64,000 bases of DNA. Origin: Nonomuraea wenchangensis (lineage in GTDB: Bacteria; Actinomycetota; Actinomycetes; Streptosporangiales; Streptosporangiaceae). The position numbers and the translations under genes are program-made. This document shows positions 1 to 8,303 of this stretch, in pieces (position 1 is the stretch's first letter; the number at the start of each line of letters is the position of its first letter). The notes under the pieces are model-generated. The model did not search any database. It was not told where the DNA came from and saw nothing but the letters and a program-made list of their open reading frames with translations. The DNA lies in the NCBI RefSeq assembly GCF_900111685.1, contig NZ_FOHX01000017.1, forward strand, positions 1-64,000. Direction: 5' to 3'.

Positions 1-2
1 GG

Positions 3-374
3 GCCGCCAAGATCGCCGGCATCGACGTCCCCGACCTGGTCGTGGACGACCCCGACGGCGACGCGAAGGTGCTGGTCGTCGGGTGGGGCTCGACCTACGG
101 GCCGATCGCCGCGGCCGCGCGCCGCATCAGGGCGGGCGGCGGCAAGGTCGCCCAGGCCCATCTGCGCCACCTCAACCCCCTGCCGGCCAACACCGGCGAG
201 GTGCTCAAGCGTTACGACAAGGTGCTGCTGCCCGAGATCAACCTGGGCCAGCTCGCGCTGCTGCTGCGCGCCCGCTACCTCGTCGACGTCATCAGCTACA
301 ACCGTGTGCGCGGGCTCCCGTTCAAGGCCGAGGAGCTGGCCGGAGTCATCCAGGACGTGATCGACAGTGACTGA
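3..374 (+). CDS. korA: 2-oxoacid:ferredoxin oxidoreductase alpha subunit, 3' end only
   Basis: The reading frame is open from the left edge and ends with TGA at 372-374, so only the last ~123 residues are present. The visible part contains VLVVGWGSTYGPI followed by an LRHLNPLP stretch, typical of the C-terminal part of the fused gamma/alpha subunit of 2-oxoglutarate/2-oxoacid:ferredoxin oxidoreductases. The family transfers electrons from oxidative decarboxylation of 2-oxoglutarate to ferredoxin in the cytoplasm. The stop overlaps the GTG of the next gene by 8 bases, so alpha and beta subunits are translationally coupled. Subunit identity rests on that neighbour as much as on this fragment. 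Confidence 0.88.
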   Translation, partial: AAKIAGIDVPDLVVDDPDGDAKVLVVGWGSTYGPIAAAARRIRAGGGKVAQAHLRHLNPLPANTGEVLKRYDKVLLPEINLGQLALLLRARYLVDVISYNRVRGLPFKAEELAGVIQDVIDSD

Positions 375-1413
375 GCTCGTCAACGGCAGGGGCCTCAGCC
401 TGGTCCCGAAGACCGACGTCAAGCAGGGCCTGAAGGACTTCAAGTCCGACCAGGAAGTGCGCTGGTGCCCCGGCTGCGGCGACTACGCCATCCTCGCCGC
501 CGTCCAGTCCTTCCTGCCCGAACTCGGGCTCAAGCGGGAGAACATCGCCTTCATCTCCGGCATCGGCTGCTCCTCCCGCTTCCCCTACTACCTCAACACC
601 TACGGCTTCCACTCGATCCACGGCCGTGCCCCCGCCATCGCCACGGGTCTGGCGGCCTCCCGCCCCGACCTCAGCGTCTGGGTCGTCACCGGCGACGGCG
701 ACGCCCTGTCCATCGGCGGCAACCACCTCATCCACGCGCTGCGCCGCAACGTCAACCTCAACATCCTGCTGTTCAACAACCGGATCTACGGGCTGACCAA
801 GGGCCAGTACTCCCCCACGAGCGAAGTCGGCAAGATCACCAAGTCCACGCCGATGGGCTCGCTCGACAAGCCGTTCAACCCGATCTCGCTGGCCATCGGC
901 GCCGAGGCATCGTTCGTGGCGCGGACCATCGACTCCGACCGCAAGCACCTGCAGTCGGTGCTGCGGGAGGCCACCGCCCACCGCGGCACCTCGCTGGTCG
1001 AGATCTACCAGAACTGCAACATCTTCAACGACAACGCCTTCGAGCCGCTCAAGGACCCGGGCCTGCGCGACGACATCACGCTGCGCCTGGAGCACGGCCG
1101 GCCGATCGCCAGCGCCACCAAGGCCGTGGTCCGCGGCGCGAACGGCGGGATCGAGGTCGTGGCCCGCGCGAGCGTGAGCGAGGACCAGATCCTCGTGCAC
1201 GACGTGCACAACCCCGACCCCAGCCTCGCCTTCGCCCTGTCCCGCCTGGACGAGCCCGCCTTCGAGCACGTCCCGATCGGCATCTTCCGCAGCGTCGACC
1301 GGCCGTCCTACGAGACGCTGATGGCCGAGCAGCTCGACGAGGCGGCCGAGCGTCAGGGGCCCGGCGACCTGGGCGAGCTGCTGCTGGGCGGCGACACCTG
1401 GCGCATCAACTAG
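367..1413 (+). CDS. korB: 2-oxoacid:ferredoxin oxidoreductase beta subunit
   Basis: A 348-aa protein starting at GTG. It binds thiamine diphosphate and, with the alpha subunit, oxidises 2-oxoglutarate (or another 2-oxoacid) to the acyl-CoA with ferredoxin as acceptor. Cys residues at C34/C37 (RWCPGCGDYA) and in GIGCSSRF match the iron-sulfur and substrate loops of the family. The thiamine diphosphate motif GDGDALSIGGNH, followed by the Asn-containing LLFNNRIYGLTKGQ, is intact. Length is normal for actinobacterial KorB. Its 3' end faces the polysaccharide operon with only 25 bases between stops and no obvious hairpin. Confidence 0.93.
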   Translation: MTELVNGRGLSLVPKTDVKQGLKDFKSDQEVRWCPGCGDYAILAAVQSFLPELGLKRENIAFISGIGCSSRFPYYLNTYGFHSIHGRAPAIATGLAASRPDLSVWVVTGDGDALSIGGNHLIHALRRNVNLNILLFNNRIYGLTKGQYSPTSEVGKITKSTPMGSLDKPFNPISLAIGAEASFVARTIDSDRKHLQSVLREATAHRGTSLVEIYQNCNIFNDNAFEPLKDPGLRDDITLRLEHGRPIASATKAVVRGANGGIEVVARASVSEDQILVHDVHNPDPSLAFALSRLDEPAFEHVPIGIFRSVDRPSYETLMAEQLDEAAERQGPGDLGELLLGGDTWRIN

Positions 1414-1438
1414 GCGCGTCAACTGACCGGCCGACAGC

Positions 1439-2131
1439 TCAGATCCGCGACAGCACCCTGTCGCTGACGAAGCAGAGCATCCCGAACTCGCGCGCCCGCC
1501 GGCGCGCGAAGTCGCACAGCTCGTCGTTGTCGGCGTAGTCGAGTGCGTAGAGGTCCACGTCGAGGCCGAGCAGCCGCTCGGCCACGGAGGCGTGGACCTC
1601 CAGCACGTCGTCCGGCCAGGGCGCGTAGCGGCCGGCGTCCACCCAGCGCGCCGAGAACGACTCGAACAGCACGCCGTCCACCAGGTCGGCGAGCTGCGGC
1701 AGCAGCCCGAAGCCCCGGTTGGCCAGCAGATACTCCGGCTGCGTCTCCTCGCGGATGGCGGCGATGAGATAGAGCAGGTGTGGCAGGTCCTCGGGGTAGG
1801 TCTGCTCGATGTTGAGCGTGTCGAGGAACAACCCGCGAAAGCCCTTCCCGATCGCCTCGCGGGCCTGCTCCAGCACGTGCGCCACCCAGCGGGGGTCGCC
1901 GGTGTGGACGAACGCGCCACCCCAGTCGGGGTTGTGCTCGGGGCGGTGCCACGGCGCGGGCGGCCCGACGTCCTCGGTCAGCGACAGGTAACCGAGGGTC
2001 TGCGTGCCGCGCCCGCGCAGCAGGTCCAGCTCGTCGGGGCGGTAGAAGTCCGCCTGGAGCACGACCTTGTCGAAGCCGGACAGCCGATCCAGCTCCCCCG
2101 CCCCGTAGTAGAACGCGATGGGCTGCGTCAT
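1439..2131 (-). CDS. PelA-hydrolase-like TIM-barrel glycosidase
   Basis: A 230-aa protein. I chose the ATG at 2131 because it forms an ATGA overlap with the stop of the upstream epimerase; a GTG 9 bases upstream is possible. IAFYYG at the N-terminus, GYLSLTED, the Asp in LFLDTLN and the Glu in VLFESFSARW match the layout of the PelA hydrolase domain and related GH114/GH166 barrels, which cut partially deacetylated alpha-1,4-linked galactosamine or N-acetylgalactosamine polymers. No signal peptide is visible, so it either acts in the cytoplasm or leaves by an unrecognised route. It is the last gene of the nine-gene operon that includes a second, lipoprotein GH114 enzyme. Exact CAZy family is my inference. 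Confidence 0.72.
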   Translation of the reverse strand: MTQPIAFYYGAGELDRLSGFDKVVLQADFYRPDELDLLRGRGTQTLGYLSLTEDVGPPAPWHRPEHNPDWGGAFVHTGDPRWVAHVLEQAREAIGKGFRGLFLDTLNIEQTYPEDLPHLLYLIAAIREETQPEYLLANRGFGLLPQLADLVDGVLFESFSARWVDAGRYAPWPDDVLEVHASVAERLLGLDVDLYALDYADNDELCDFARRRAREFGMLCFVSDRVLSRI

Positions 2132-3081
2132 CCGGTCCACGACTCCCGATACCAGGTGTAGGTCCGGCGGACGCCGTCCTCCAGGGCGACGCGCGGCTCG
2201 TACCCGGTCAGCTCGCGCAGCAGCGTGAGGTCGGGGCAGCGGCGCGCGACCGAGCCGGGGGGCGCGGGCACGTGCCGGATCTCCGGGTTCGTCCCCGCGA
2301 TCCGCAGCACGAGCTTGGCCAGGTCGCCGATGTTGGTCTCGGCGTCGTTGCCGATGTGCACGATCCGGCCGGCCGCCCGCGGCTCGGCCATGAGCCGGAC
2401 GACCGCCTCGACGGCGTCGTCCACGTGGCAGAAGGCGCGGCTCTGGTCGGCGCCGTAGAGCGTGAACGGGTCCTCGCCGCGCTCGGCCCGGAGCGACAGC
2501 TCGGGGATGACGTGGTCGGCGCCCATGCGGGGGCCGTAGACGTTGTGGAAGCGGCCGATGACCGCCTCGAACCCCTTGGCCCGCGCGGTGTGCAGCACCG
2601 CGGCCTCGCCGAGCAGCTTGCTGATCGCGTACGTGTGCCGCGCCGACCCCACGTCCTCGATGACGAGGGGGACGTCCTCGCCGGTCGGCACGGCGGCCAG
2701 CCCGGTGCTGACCGCCCCGGCGTACGCCTCGCTGGTGGAGGCGAAGAACAGCCGCCCGCGCCCCGGCCCCATCCAGTCCAGCAGGTGCATCAGGGCCAGC
2801 GTGTTGACCCGGAGCACGCGGGCCGGGTCGGACTCGACGTTGCGCACCCCGACGACGGCGGCCAGCATGAACACCTGGTCCCAGCCGGGTTCGAGGGCGT
2901 CGTACGCGGCCGGGTCGGTGAGGTCGGCCGAGCGCACCTCGACGGCCAGCCCGGCGAGCGCGTCGTCGCGCCGCCCCCGCGAGAAGTCGTCCACGACGGT
3001 CACCTCGTGCCCGTCGGCGAGCAGCCGGCGGGCCAGGTGCAGCCCGATGAAGCCGGCCCCGCCCAGCAGCAGTGTCCTCAT
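2128..3081 (-). CDS. NAD-dependent nucleotide-sugar epimerase/dehydratase
   Basis: A 317-aa extended short-chain dehydrogenase. The Rossmann motif is GGAGFIG at residues 7-13 and the catalytic pair is YAISK. The substrate is presumably an NDP-sugar, possibly a C4 epimerisation or a decarboxylation; the sequence alone does not say which. Start ATG overlaps the stop of the dehydrogenase gene as ATGA. Placement next to a UDP-sugar 6-dehydrogenase suggests it acts on the resulting uronate or on the parent UDP-HexNAc, as Uge3 does in fungal galactosaminogalactan synthesis. Confidence 0.82.
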   Translation of the reverse strand: MRTLLLGGAGFIGLHLARRLLADGHEVTVVDDFSRGRRDDALAGLAVEVRSADLTDPAAYDALEPGWDQVFMLAAVVGVRNVESDPARVLRVNTLALMHLLDWMGPGRGRLFFASTSEAYAGAVSTGLAAVPTGEDVPLVIEDVGSARHTYAISKLLGEAAVLHTARAKGFEAVIGRFHNVYGPRMGADHVIPELSLRAERGEDPFTLYGADQSRAFCHVDDAVEAVVRLMAEPRAAGRIVHIGNDAETNIGDLAKLVLRIAGTNPEIRHVPAPPGSVARRCPDLTLLRELTGYEPRVALEDGVRRTYTWYRESWTG

Positions 3082-4379
3082 GCCCGCTCCTCCGCCAGGT
3101 AGCCGATGCCGGCGTAGCGGACGCCGTGCCGGGTGATCGCCGCCTCGTCCAGGATGCGCCAGGAGTCGAACAGCACCCGCACCCCGGAGGTGGCGAGCCG
3201 GGACTCGACCTCCAGGCCGCGGTAGTCGGGATGGTCGTTGATGACGAGGAGGGCGTGGGCGTCGGCGAACGCCTTGTCCAGGCTGACGGGCTCGCCGCCG
3301 TACTCGCGGATGACCTCGTCGGGGACGAGCGGGTCGTGGCCGAGCACGGTCAGGCCGACGGCGCGGAAGAGCGGCATCATCTCGGCGATGGGCGTGCCGC
3401 GCATGTCGTCGGTGGCCGGCCAGCCCTTGTAAGCCCAGCCCAGCACCGACAGCCGCACCCCCTCGGTGCGTCCGGCGCTCTCGCGGATCAGCTCGACCAT
3501 GCGTTCGGCGACGTGCGCGGGCAGCCGTTCGTTGAGCGCCCGCGCCCGGTCCACCAGGTAAGGCGGCCGCCGCGTGCTCGCGATCATCAGGTACGGGTCC
3601 TTCGACAGGCAGCCGCCACCGACGTACCCGGGCTTGGCCAGGTCGGGCCGGGGATAGTCGAGGTTGGCGGCCCTGATGACCTCCAGCGGGTCGAGGCCGT
3701 GCTGCTCGGCGATGAGCGCCAGCTCGTTGCCGAAGGCGTAGATCAGGTCGGTGTGGCAGTTGTTGGACAGCTTGACCATCTCGGCGGTCTCCAGGCCGGA
3801 CACCGGCACGACCTGCTCGGCGAGGCCGGCGAACAGCTCGGCGCCCGCCCCCAGGCTCTCCTCGTCGAGCCCGCCGACGACCTGGGGCAGCTCGACCAGC
3901 TCGCGCAGCGCCTGGCCCTGGATGGTGCGCTCGGGCGCCATGACGAGCCGGACGTCGTCGCCCCAGCGGGCGGCGAGCGCGGGCAGCACGACGGAGCGGG
4001 AGGTGCCGATGGGTACGGTGCTGCGGACCACGACGAGGGTGCCGGGCCGGCAGGTGGCGGCGACGTGTTCGGCGGCGGCGGCCAGGTTGCGCAGGTCGGG
4101 CCGGCCCGTCGAGAGGTCCACGGGTGTGGAGACGGACAGGATCGCGGCGTCGAGCGGCGTGTCGGGCAGCCGGTCGGAGACGGTGATCCCGGTGCCGAGG
4201 TGCTCGGCGAACGCCTCCTGCACGCCGGGTTCGTACACGTGGATCCGGCCGTTGGACAGCGCCTCGACCACGCGGGGGTTCGCGTCCACGCCGTGCACGA
4301 CGTACCCCTTGCGGGCCAGGGCGGCGGTCAGCGTCAGGCCCACGTAGCCCATGCCGATCACGCCGACGGTCTTCGGCAT
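3078..4379 (-). CDS. UDP-N-acetylhexosamine/UDP-glucose 6-dehydrogenase family protein
   Basis: A 433-aa member of the UDP-glucose/GDP-mannose dehydrogenase family, closest in style to WecC-type UDP-ManNAc or UDP-GalNAc dehydrogenases. The NAD site is GMGYVGLTLTAALARKG near residue 8. The catalytic Cys is C257 in GGGCLSKD. These enzymes oxidise the C6 hydroxyl twice to give a UDP-hexosaminuronate. The ATG is preceded by AAGGAG lying inside the end of the upstream GH114 gene, one base after that gene's stop. A WecG-type transferase, the usual consumer of UDP-ManNAcA, sits at 16293-17051, so the product may feed both loci. Confidence 0.87.
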   Translation of the reverse strand: MPKTVGVIGMGYVGLTLTAALARKGYVVHGVDANPRVVEALSNGRIHVYEPGVQEAFAEHLGTGITVSDRLPDTPLDAAILSVSTPVDLSTGRPDLRNLAAAAEHVAATCRPGTLVVVRSTVPIGTSRSVVLPALAARWGDDVRLVMAPERTIQGQALRELVELPQVVGGLDEESLGAGAELFAGLAEQVVPVSGLETAEMVKLSNNCHTDLIYAFGNELALIAEQHGLDPLEVIRAANLDYPRPDLAKPGYVGGGCLSKDPYLMIASTRRPPYLVDRARALNERLPAHVAERMVELIRESAGRTEGVRLSVLGWAYKGWPATDDMRGTPIAEMMPLFRAVGLTVLGHDPLVPDEVIREYGGEPVSLDKAFADAHALLVINDHPDYRGLEVESRLATSGVRVLFDSWRILDEAAITRHGVRYAGIGYLAEERA

Positions 4380-4380
4380 C

Positions 4381-5283
4381 TCAAGCTCCTTCTTTCGCAG
4401 CGGTGCAGAGGGGACTGACGCGGTCGAGGTCGACCACGGTGACGTTGCCCGCGATGCCGTGGCGGCGGTAGCGGGCGCAGGCCGCGGCCACGTCGGCCGG
4501 GCGGGTGGCGTAGTCGGTGGCGAGCACGGCCTTGCCGAGCCGGCGCAGGGCGAGCGCGTGCGCCAGGTTCTCGGCGCACCAGCCGGTGGTGCACGGCCGG
4601 CCGGTGGCGCGGAAGAACAGCTCCTCCATGCCGATGCCGTCGATCGCCTCGACGTAGCCGGGCTGGAGGCGCAGCTCGGGCGAGTTCTGCGGGACGACGA
4701 GGAAGCCGGGGCGCGCCTTCTTGGCATAGCGGCTGATCTTGACGATCAGCTCGTTCATCCGGCGGGCGAGGCTCGCGCGGGTCTCGCCGGGCACGCGGTC
4801 GAGGTGGATCTCCTCGTACGCGAGCGGCGTGTCGAGGTAGACCCCGTCGAACCCGGCCCGCAGCGCCTGGTCGACGCGCGGGCGCAGCACGAGGTCCCAC
4901 CAGCGGGAGTCCCAGTAGCGGACGAAGTGCTCCTCCGGCCAGTCGAGCCAGCGGTTGAGCCGCAGGTCGGCGGGCAGGGTGCGGGCCTCGGTGCGGAAGC
5001 GTTCGATGCTGCCGATCTCGAAGTAGGCGAGGACGGTCTTGCCGGAGTCCCGGACCTTGGCGACCTCCTTCGCGGAGAAGTAGCCGGCCGTGGTGCCGTC
5101 GCGGGACAGGTCCACGATGGCGAGCTGGTGCGGCGCGCGGGCGACCGCGTCGAGCCGGCCGCCGGGGTAGTTCTGCAGGACGTAGGTGAAGGAGCGCACC
5201 TCGGTCAGCGGGACGCGGGGGGCGCAGGACGTGAGCGCGGCCGGCAGGCCGGCCAGCATCACGGCCGTCCAGAGCCTCCTCAC
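4381..5283 (-). CDS. GH114-family lipoprotein (endo-alpha-1,4-polygalactosaminidase-like)
   Basis: 300 aa starting at a GTG that forms a GTGA overlap with the upstream epimerase stop. The N-terminus is a lipoprotein signal (VRRLWTAVMLAGL then LTSC lipobox), so the enzyme should be anchored outside the membrane. The core shows the TM1410/GH114 pattern: VDLSRDG, VLAYFEIGSIE, WPEEHFVRYWD, then the Asp in FDGVYLDT and the Glu in IGMEELFF as candidate catalytic acids. The family includes Aspergillus Ega3, which hydrolyses de-N-acetylated galactosaminogalactan. In this operon it probably trims or edits the secreted polymer. Confidence 0.8.
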   Translation of the reverse strand: MRRLWTAVMLAGLPAALTSCAPRVPLTEVRSFTYVLQNYPGGRLDAVARAPHQLAIVDLSRDGTTAGYFSAKEVAKVRDSGKTVLAYFEIGSIERFRTEARTLPADLRLNRWLDWPEEHFVRYWDSRWWDLVLRPRVDQALRAGFDGVYLDTPLAYEEIHLDRVPGETRASLARRMNELIVKISRYAKKARPGFLVVPQNSPELRLQPGYVEAIDGIGMEELFFRATGRPCTTGWCAENLAHALALRRLGKAVLATDYATRPADVAAACARYRRHGIAGNVTVVDLDRVSPLCTAAKEGA

Positions 5284-6149
5284 GCGCTCTCCTTCACCGT
5301 CATGGCCTTGATCGAGTCGGTCAGCGGGACGGTGGCCCGCCAGCCGAGCACCCGCAGCGCCCGCCCGGTGTCGGCCTGGCTCCAACTGGTGTCGGAGCGG
5401 CCGGACTCGGGGGCGTTCTCCCGGATCTCGCCGGTGAACCCGCTCGCCGCGGCGAGCAGCCTGACCGCCTGCCGGACGGGCACGGGCCGGCCGCTGCCGA
5501 CGTTGATCACCCGTTCGGCGGGATCGTCGGCGAAGGCGGCGCCGACCACCGCCGCGGCGACGTCGCGTACGTCCACGAAGTCGCGGGTGGCGTCGAGCGG
5601 GCCCAGCTCGATGTCGCCCGTCGCGGCGCCGATCAGGTCGCGGACCCGGCCGAGCACGTTGGCGGCGGACACCCCGGGGCCGACCGGGTTGAAGACGCGC
5701 AGGGACATGGCGTCCACCTCGCGGGCCCGTTCGACCAGCAGGGTGCCGGCCAGGTGGCTGATGCCGTACGCGCCGGTGGGGCGGGTGGGGCCGTCCTCCC
5801 GCTGGGCGGTGCCGGGGAGGGCGGGGCCGTACTCGGCGGCCGAGCCGAGCCGGACCAGCCGGGCGCGCGGCGCGGCGGCGGCCAGGGCCTCCAGCAGCAC
5901 GGCGGTGACCCCGGCGTTGCCGCGGACCAGCTCGTCGTAGCGGCCGGACAGCCGGCCGACGCAGTTGAGCACGACCGAGGGGCGGCTCTCGCCCAGCAGG
6001 TCGGCCACATCGGCGGGGGCGGCGGCCAGCAGGTCGAGCTCGGCCCGGCGCGGGCAGATCAGGCGGGACACCCGTGGATCGCCCGCCAGCAGTTCGGCCA
6101 CCGGGCTGCCCAGGAAGCCGGTGGAGCCGAAGACGACGACAGTGCTCAT
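5280..6149 (-). CDS. NAD-dependent epimerase/reductase-like protein with His in the YxxxK position
   Basis: A 289-aa extended short-chain dehydrogenase with GSTGFLG near residue 8. The sequence at the active site reads AYGISHLAG, so the Lys normally four residues after the catalytic Tyr is a His (codon cac). The substrate is likely an NDP-sugar; the general layout (VLNCVGR, RDFVDVRDVA) resembles GDP/dTDP-sugar epimerases and reductases. The start overlaps the nucleotidyltransferase stop as ATGA. Without the Lys the redox step may be impaired or handled differently, so I leave the function open. Confidence 0.75.
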   Translation of the reverse strand: MSTVVVFGSTGFLGSPVAELLAGDPRVSRLICPRRAELDLLAAAPADVADLLGESRPSVVLNCVGRLSGRYDELVRGNAGVTAVLLEALAAAAPRARLVRLGSAAEYGPALPGTAQREDGPTRPTGAYGISHLAGTLLVERAREVDAMSLRVFNPVGPGVSAANVLGRVRDLIGAATGDIELGPLDATRDFVDVRDVAAAVVGAAFADDPAERVINVGSGRPVPVRQAVRLLAAASGFTGEIRENAPESGRSDTSWSQADTGRALRVLGWRATVPLTDSIKAMTVKESA

Positions 6150-6874
6150 CGAACCCTTTCCCGATCCGTCGGCAGCAGCAGCGAGCGGATCTCCTCGAAC
6201 CGGGCGTTGGCCTCGTCGTAGTCGTCGGGGCGGCCGATGTCGAGCCAGTAGCCGTCGAACTCGAAGCAGCCCGGCTGCCGGCCGTGGGCGAGCAGGTCGA
6301 GCACCAGCTCGTCGAAGCCGAACGGCATGCCCTCCGGGTAGTGGGCGATGGTGTCGCGCGACAGCGCGTAGACGCCCATGCTGACCAGGTAGCTGAGCAG
6401 CGGCTTCTCGCGGAAGCCGGTGATGTGGCCGCCGCTCGTCTCCAGCACCCCGAAGTCGATCTTCACGACTCTCGGGGAGGTCGCCACGGTCAGCGGCGCG
6501 CCGGCCTCGACGTGCCTGGACAGCAGCTCGGCGTAGTTGAGCGTGGTGAGGACGTCGCCGTTCATCACCAGGAAGTGCTCGGGCAGCCGGTCCCTGATCG
6601 GGAAGAGCGGCCCGATCGTGGACAGCGGGGTGACCTCCTCGGTGTAGTCCACCTCGAGCCCCCAGCGGGAGCCGTCGCCCACGAACGCCCGGATGAGCGG
6701 GCTGAGGTGGCCGACCGCGAGCGTGGCCCGGGTGAAGCCCTGGCTGGTGAGCTGCCTGAGGATGATGTCGAGGATCGCGTACTCCTCCCCTATGGGCACC
6801 AGGGGCTTGGGCAGCGCCGAGGTGTACGGGCGCAGCCGCACCCCTTTGCCGCCTGCGAGGATGACGACGTGCAT
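6146..6874 (-). CDS. Sugar-1-phosphate nucleotidyltransferase
   Basis: 242 aa, the short form of the NTP_transferase family. The N-terminal signature is LAGGKGVRLRPYT followed by PKPLVPIG, the nucleotide- and metal-binding part, and FLVMNGDVLTTL gives the second metal Asp. These enzymes make NDP-sugars (GDP-mannose, dTDP- or UDP-glucose) from NTP and sugar-1-phosphate. It has no left-handed beta-helix extension, unlike the RmlA at 33465. It begins 22 bases after the PelG-like gene ends and overlaps the next gene as ATGA. Substrate not determinable. Confidence 0.85.
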   Translation of the reverse strand: MHVVILAGGKGVRLRPYTSALPKPLVPIGEEYAILDIILRQLTSQGFTRATLAVGHLSPLIRAFVGDGSRWGLEVDYTEEVTPLSTIGPLFPIRDRLPEHFLVMNGDVLTTLNYAELLSRHVEAGAPLTVATSPRVVKIDFGVLETSGGHITGFREKPLLSYLVSMGVYALSRDTIAHYPEGMPFGFDELVLDLLAHGRQPGCFEFDGYWLDIGRPDDYDEANARFEEIRSLLLPTDRERVR

Positions 6875-6896
6875 GGGAAGCCTCCCGGTCGATGGT

Positions 6897-8303
6897 TCAG
6901 CGGTACTGCCTGACGTCCCTGAGTCCGCGGCTCATGAGGACCAGCAGGATCAGCAGGAACAGCAGCGCGGCGGCGGCGAAGAGCAGCACGTCGGCCTGCG
7001 CGGAGCCGCCCCCCGGCAGCAGGAGCCGCCCTGTGGGATGGACGGCCAGCGCCGCCGCCTGGGCCAGGCACAGGTGGATGACCTTGCCCTGGTTGGCGAG
7101 CAGGAACGCCACGAAGTAGGCGCCCCCGACGGTCACGTGGGCGACCGCCATGGTCACGCTCTCCGTGGTGAGCCCGCCCTTGACGTACAGGAAGACCAGC
7201 GGCAGCGAGGAGAGCGCCGACAGCGCCGCGAGGCAGATCAGCACGCCCTTGGCGACCAGCCACCGGCCGCGGCGGGTGAAGTCGGCGGGGTAGCAGACGT
7301 CGCGGACGGAGGCCCGCGCGTCGTCGTCGAACCGGTGCGCCCGGTACTCCAGGAGGCCCATGCCGAGCACGAGCCCCGCGCCGGCGACGGCGATGTCGCT
7401 CCGGTCGAGCACGTAGCGGGCCTCGGCCTGGAGCAGGAAGAGCGCGGTCAGCGTGGCCCAGGCCAGCGCGGGCAGCAGCCCGCGCAGGTGGGAGCGCGAC
7501 AGGCGGCGCAGCGGTGGCTCGGCCGCGGCCGGCTCGCCCTGCGCGAGTGTGAGCAGCAGCGCGGACCCGACGACGCCGGCCACGCACACCACGCCGACGC
7601 AGACGGCCAGCAGGCCCACCCACCGGTCGGCGAGCGCGATGTAGGCGATGCCGGCGATGACCGCGGGCAGCATGATCACGCCGAGCCAGAGCTCGCGCCG
7701 GTAGAACAGCAGCATGCCGGAGGCGATCTGGAAGGCCAGCTGCGTGACGCAGAGCGCGACCAGCGCGAGCGGCCCGCCCATGGCGAGGGCGAGCAGGCCG
7801 GCCATCGCCGTGGCCCCGAGCACCCCGAGCAACATGCCTGACCGCAGCACCCGACCGGCCGAGCGGGGATAGCCCCGCCCCACCAGCGTGTACGCGAGAT
7901 GCGCCGCCCCGCTGCCGATCACCCAGCCGAGCCCGGTGGTGAGCACCAGGCCCGGCATCAGCCACCGGGCGCCCACGAGCCCGGAGGCCGCGGGCAGCAG
8001 CGCGGCGGGCAGGCCGTAGAGCAGCCCGTGCAGCATCTGGGCGAGCGGCCTGGCCCGTTTGAGCGGCGCCTCGGCGAGCGGCGGGCGCGGCCTGTCCAGG
8101 GTCTTGATGTGCGTGTACGCGGCCTCGGCCAGGGAGAACACGTCGTCGTGCCCGTACCGCTCGCGGGCGATCCTGTCGCTCAGCCCCTGCGACTCCAGCA
8201 TCGCCGCGACCTGCAGCGGTTCGACGGCGCGGAAGGCGCCGGTCCCCATCGGCTCGATGAGGTCGTCCATGGAGCGCGACGTCGACGGCTCCACAGCGGT
8301 CAT
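6897..8303 (-). CDS. PelG-like multispanning membrane protein (candidate polysaccharide exporter)
   Basis: 468 aa. I start it at the ATG whose ATGA overlaps the stop of the PelF-like gene. The first ~80 residues are soluble, containing LQVAAMLESQGLSDRIA and the dispersed charges of a cytosolic domain. The rest is about 12 hydrophobic segments with short Arg-rich loops. Gene order (PelF-like transferase directly upstream, GH114/PelA-like hydrolases downstream) is that of pel loci, where PelG is the membrane partner and presumed exporter of the PelF product. I see no diagnostic PelG motif, so the assignment is positional plus topology; a generic MOP/MATE-type flippase is the alternative. Confidence 0.6.
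   Translation of the reverse strand: MTAVEPSTSRSMDDLIEPMGTGAFRAVEPLQVAAMLESQGLSDRIARERYGHDDVFSLAEAAYTHIKTLDRPRPPLAEAPLKRARPLAQMLHGLLYGLPAALLPAASGLVGARWLMPGLVLTTGLGWVIGSGAAHLAYTLVGRGYPRSAGRVLRSGMLLGVLGATAMAGLLALAMGGPLALVALCVTQLAFQIASGMLLFYRRELWLGVIMLPAVIAGIAYIALADRWVGLLAVCVGVVCVAGVVGSALLLTLAQGEPAAAEPPLRRLSRSHLRGLLPALAWATLTALFLLQAEARYVLDRSDIAVAGAGLVLGMGLLEYRAHRFDDDARASVRDVCYPADFTRRGRWLVAKGVLICLAALSALSSLPLVFLYVKGGLTTESVTMAVAHVTVGGAYFVAFLLANQGKVIHLCLAQAAALAVHPTGRLLLPGGGSAQADVLLFAAAALLFLLILLVLMSRGLRDVRQYR

Noticed and set aside
346..1920. 524-aa minus-strand open frame opposite korB
   Set aside because: Shadow of korB and the 1439-2131 gene; Ser/Arg/Pro-rich composition and no domain.
4381..4900. 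Minus-strand frame 4358-4900 as a separate protein
   Set aside because: Out of frame with the GH114 lipoprotein, which has a signal, lipobox and fold motifs.
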